From contig DALZZL010000206.1 in assembly GCA_031987425.1 (NCBI GenBank), positions 1 to 5,700 of the forward strand: a stretch of DNA of 5,700 nucleotides, written 5' to 3'. Below the pieces are notes generated by a model. The model worked only from the letters and a program-made list of their open reading frames with translations. It made no database searches and was not told the origin of the DNA. Positions within the stretch are counted from its first letter, which is position 1, and each line of letters starts with the position of its first letter. Positions 5,186 through 5,700 of this stretch are shown piece after piece. The translations under genes and the position numbers were made by a program. The DNA is from Stenotrophomonas_A sp002429615. GTDB lineage: Bacteria > Pseudomonadota > Gammaproteobacteria > Xanthomonadales > Xanthomonadaceae.

Positions 5186-5700
5186 ATGGCGCCACGTCCT
5201 TCGCCCCTGCCCAGCCGCCACGCCGAAGTCCATCGCGCCGGGCGCGTGGGCTGGTTGCGCGCGGCGGTGCTCGGCGCCAACGACGGCATCGTCTCGGTCG
5301 CCGGCGTGGTGGTTGGCGTCGCCGCCAGCGGTGTGCAACCGCAGGCCGTGCTCGCCGCGGGCGTGGCGGCCACGGTGGCCGGCGCGATGTCGATGGCGGC
5401 CGGCGAGTATGTGTCGGTGCAGTCGCAAGCCGATACCGAGGCGGCGGACCTGGCGGTGGAGCGGCGCGAGCTGCACGAGGAGCCGGAGAGCGAACTGGAG
5501 GAATTGGCGGCGATCTATCGCCATCGTGGCCTGGATGCCGCACTGGCACGACAGGTGGCGGTGCAGCTGACCGCACACGACGCGCTCGCCGCGCATGCGC
5601 GCGACGAACTCGGCATCACCGACATCCTGCGCGCGCGGCCGTTGCAGGCGGCACTGGCCTCGGCGTCGGCGTTCTGCTGCGGCGCGGTGCTGCCGCTGGC
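5186..5700 (+). CDS. VIT/CCC1-family metal transporter (partial, 3' end outside the window)
   Basis: The first 171 residues of a VIT (vacuolar iron transporter, CCC1/nodulin-21-like) family membrane protein are present. Plant and yeast members move Fe2+ or Mn2+ out of the cytoplasm into the vacuole; bacterial ones are thought to export or detoxify these metals at the inner membrane. Visible features: TM1 with LGANDGIVSVAGVVVG (29-44), including the conserved Asp33; TM2 with VAGAMSMAAGEYVSV (64-78), including the Met and Glu positions typical of the transport path; then a cytoplasmic Glu-rich helical region (E92-E106, ERRELHEEPESELEEL) like the metal-binding domain of plant VIT1; the RGLD..LARQVA..LTAHDALAAHARDELGI stretch (114-144); and the start of TM3 (154 onward). 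GGAG (5177-5180) lies 5 bases before the ATG. There is no N-terminal ferritin domain, so it is not an MbfA-type fusion. Metal specificity cannot be told from the sequence. Confidence 0.92.
   Translation, partial: MAPRPSPLPSRHAEVHRAGRVGWLRAAVLGANDGIVSVAGVVVGVAASGVQPQAVLAAGVAATVAGAMSMAAGEYVSVQSQADTEAADLAVERRELHEEPESELEELAAIYRHRGLDAALARQVAVQLTAHDALAAHARDELGITDILRARPLQAALASASAFCCGAVLPL

Overview
The window is high-GC, gene-dense bacterial chromosome. It looks like a gammaproteobacterium of the Xanthomonadaceae or Lysobacteraceae (Xanthomonas, Stenotrophomonas, Pseudoxanthomonas, Luteimonas or Lysobacter type). The reasons are the base composition, a plant-type (class II) glutamate-cysteine ligase of about 454 residues instead of the enterobacterial GshA, and the overall style of the two-component pair. 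This placement is inferred from remembered family features, not from a search. No tRNA, rRNA, CRISPR array, insertion sequence or phage gene is visible.

Layout from left to right: (1) the first 31 codons of a minus-strand gene with a twin-arginine export signal; (2) a divergent small plus-strand gene for a YCII-related protein; (3) a convergent minus-strand gene for a proline-rich, cysteine-containing lipoprotein built from a duplicated module; (4) a 262-base divergent intergenic region with a candidate promoter, a TGACA direct repeat and inverted repeats; (5) a plus-strand two-component operon, an OmpR-type response regulator followed by an EnvZ-like sensor kinase joined by a GTGA stop/start overlap; (6) the minus-strand glutamate-cysteine ligase gene gshA, which starts at TTG and overlaps the kinase gene tail to tail by 7 bases; (7) a divergent plus-strand VIT/CCC1-type iron or manganese transporter gene that runs off the right edge.

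The part most worth pursuing is the lipoprotein together with the divergent two-component system. The sensor has an unusually long periplasmic loop (about 200 residues) rich in proline, methionine and histidine. The lipoprotein encoded back to back with it is also proline-rich and carries four evenly arranged Cys motifs. This suggests, but does not prove, an envelope-stress or metal/redox sensing unit in which the lipoprotein is a regulon member or an accessory sensor. The gshA and VIT genes are ordinary members of known families; sharing one intergenic region, they could be linked through metal and redox homeostasis, but nothing in the sequence proves co-regulation.
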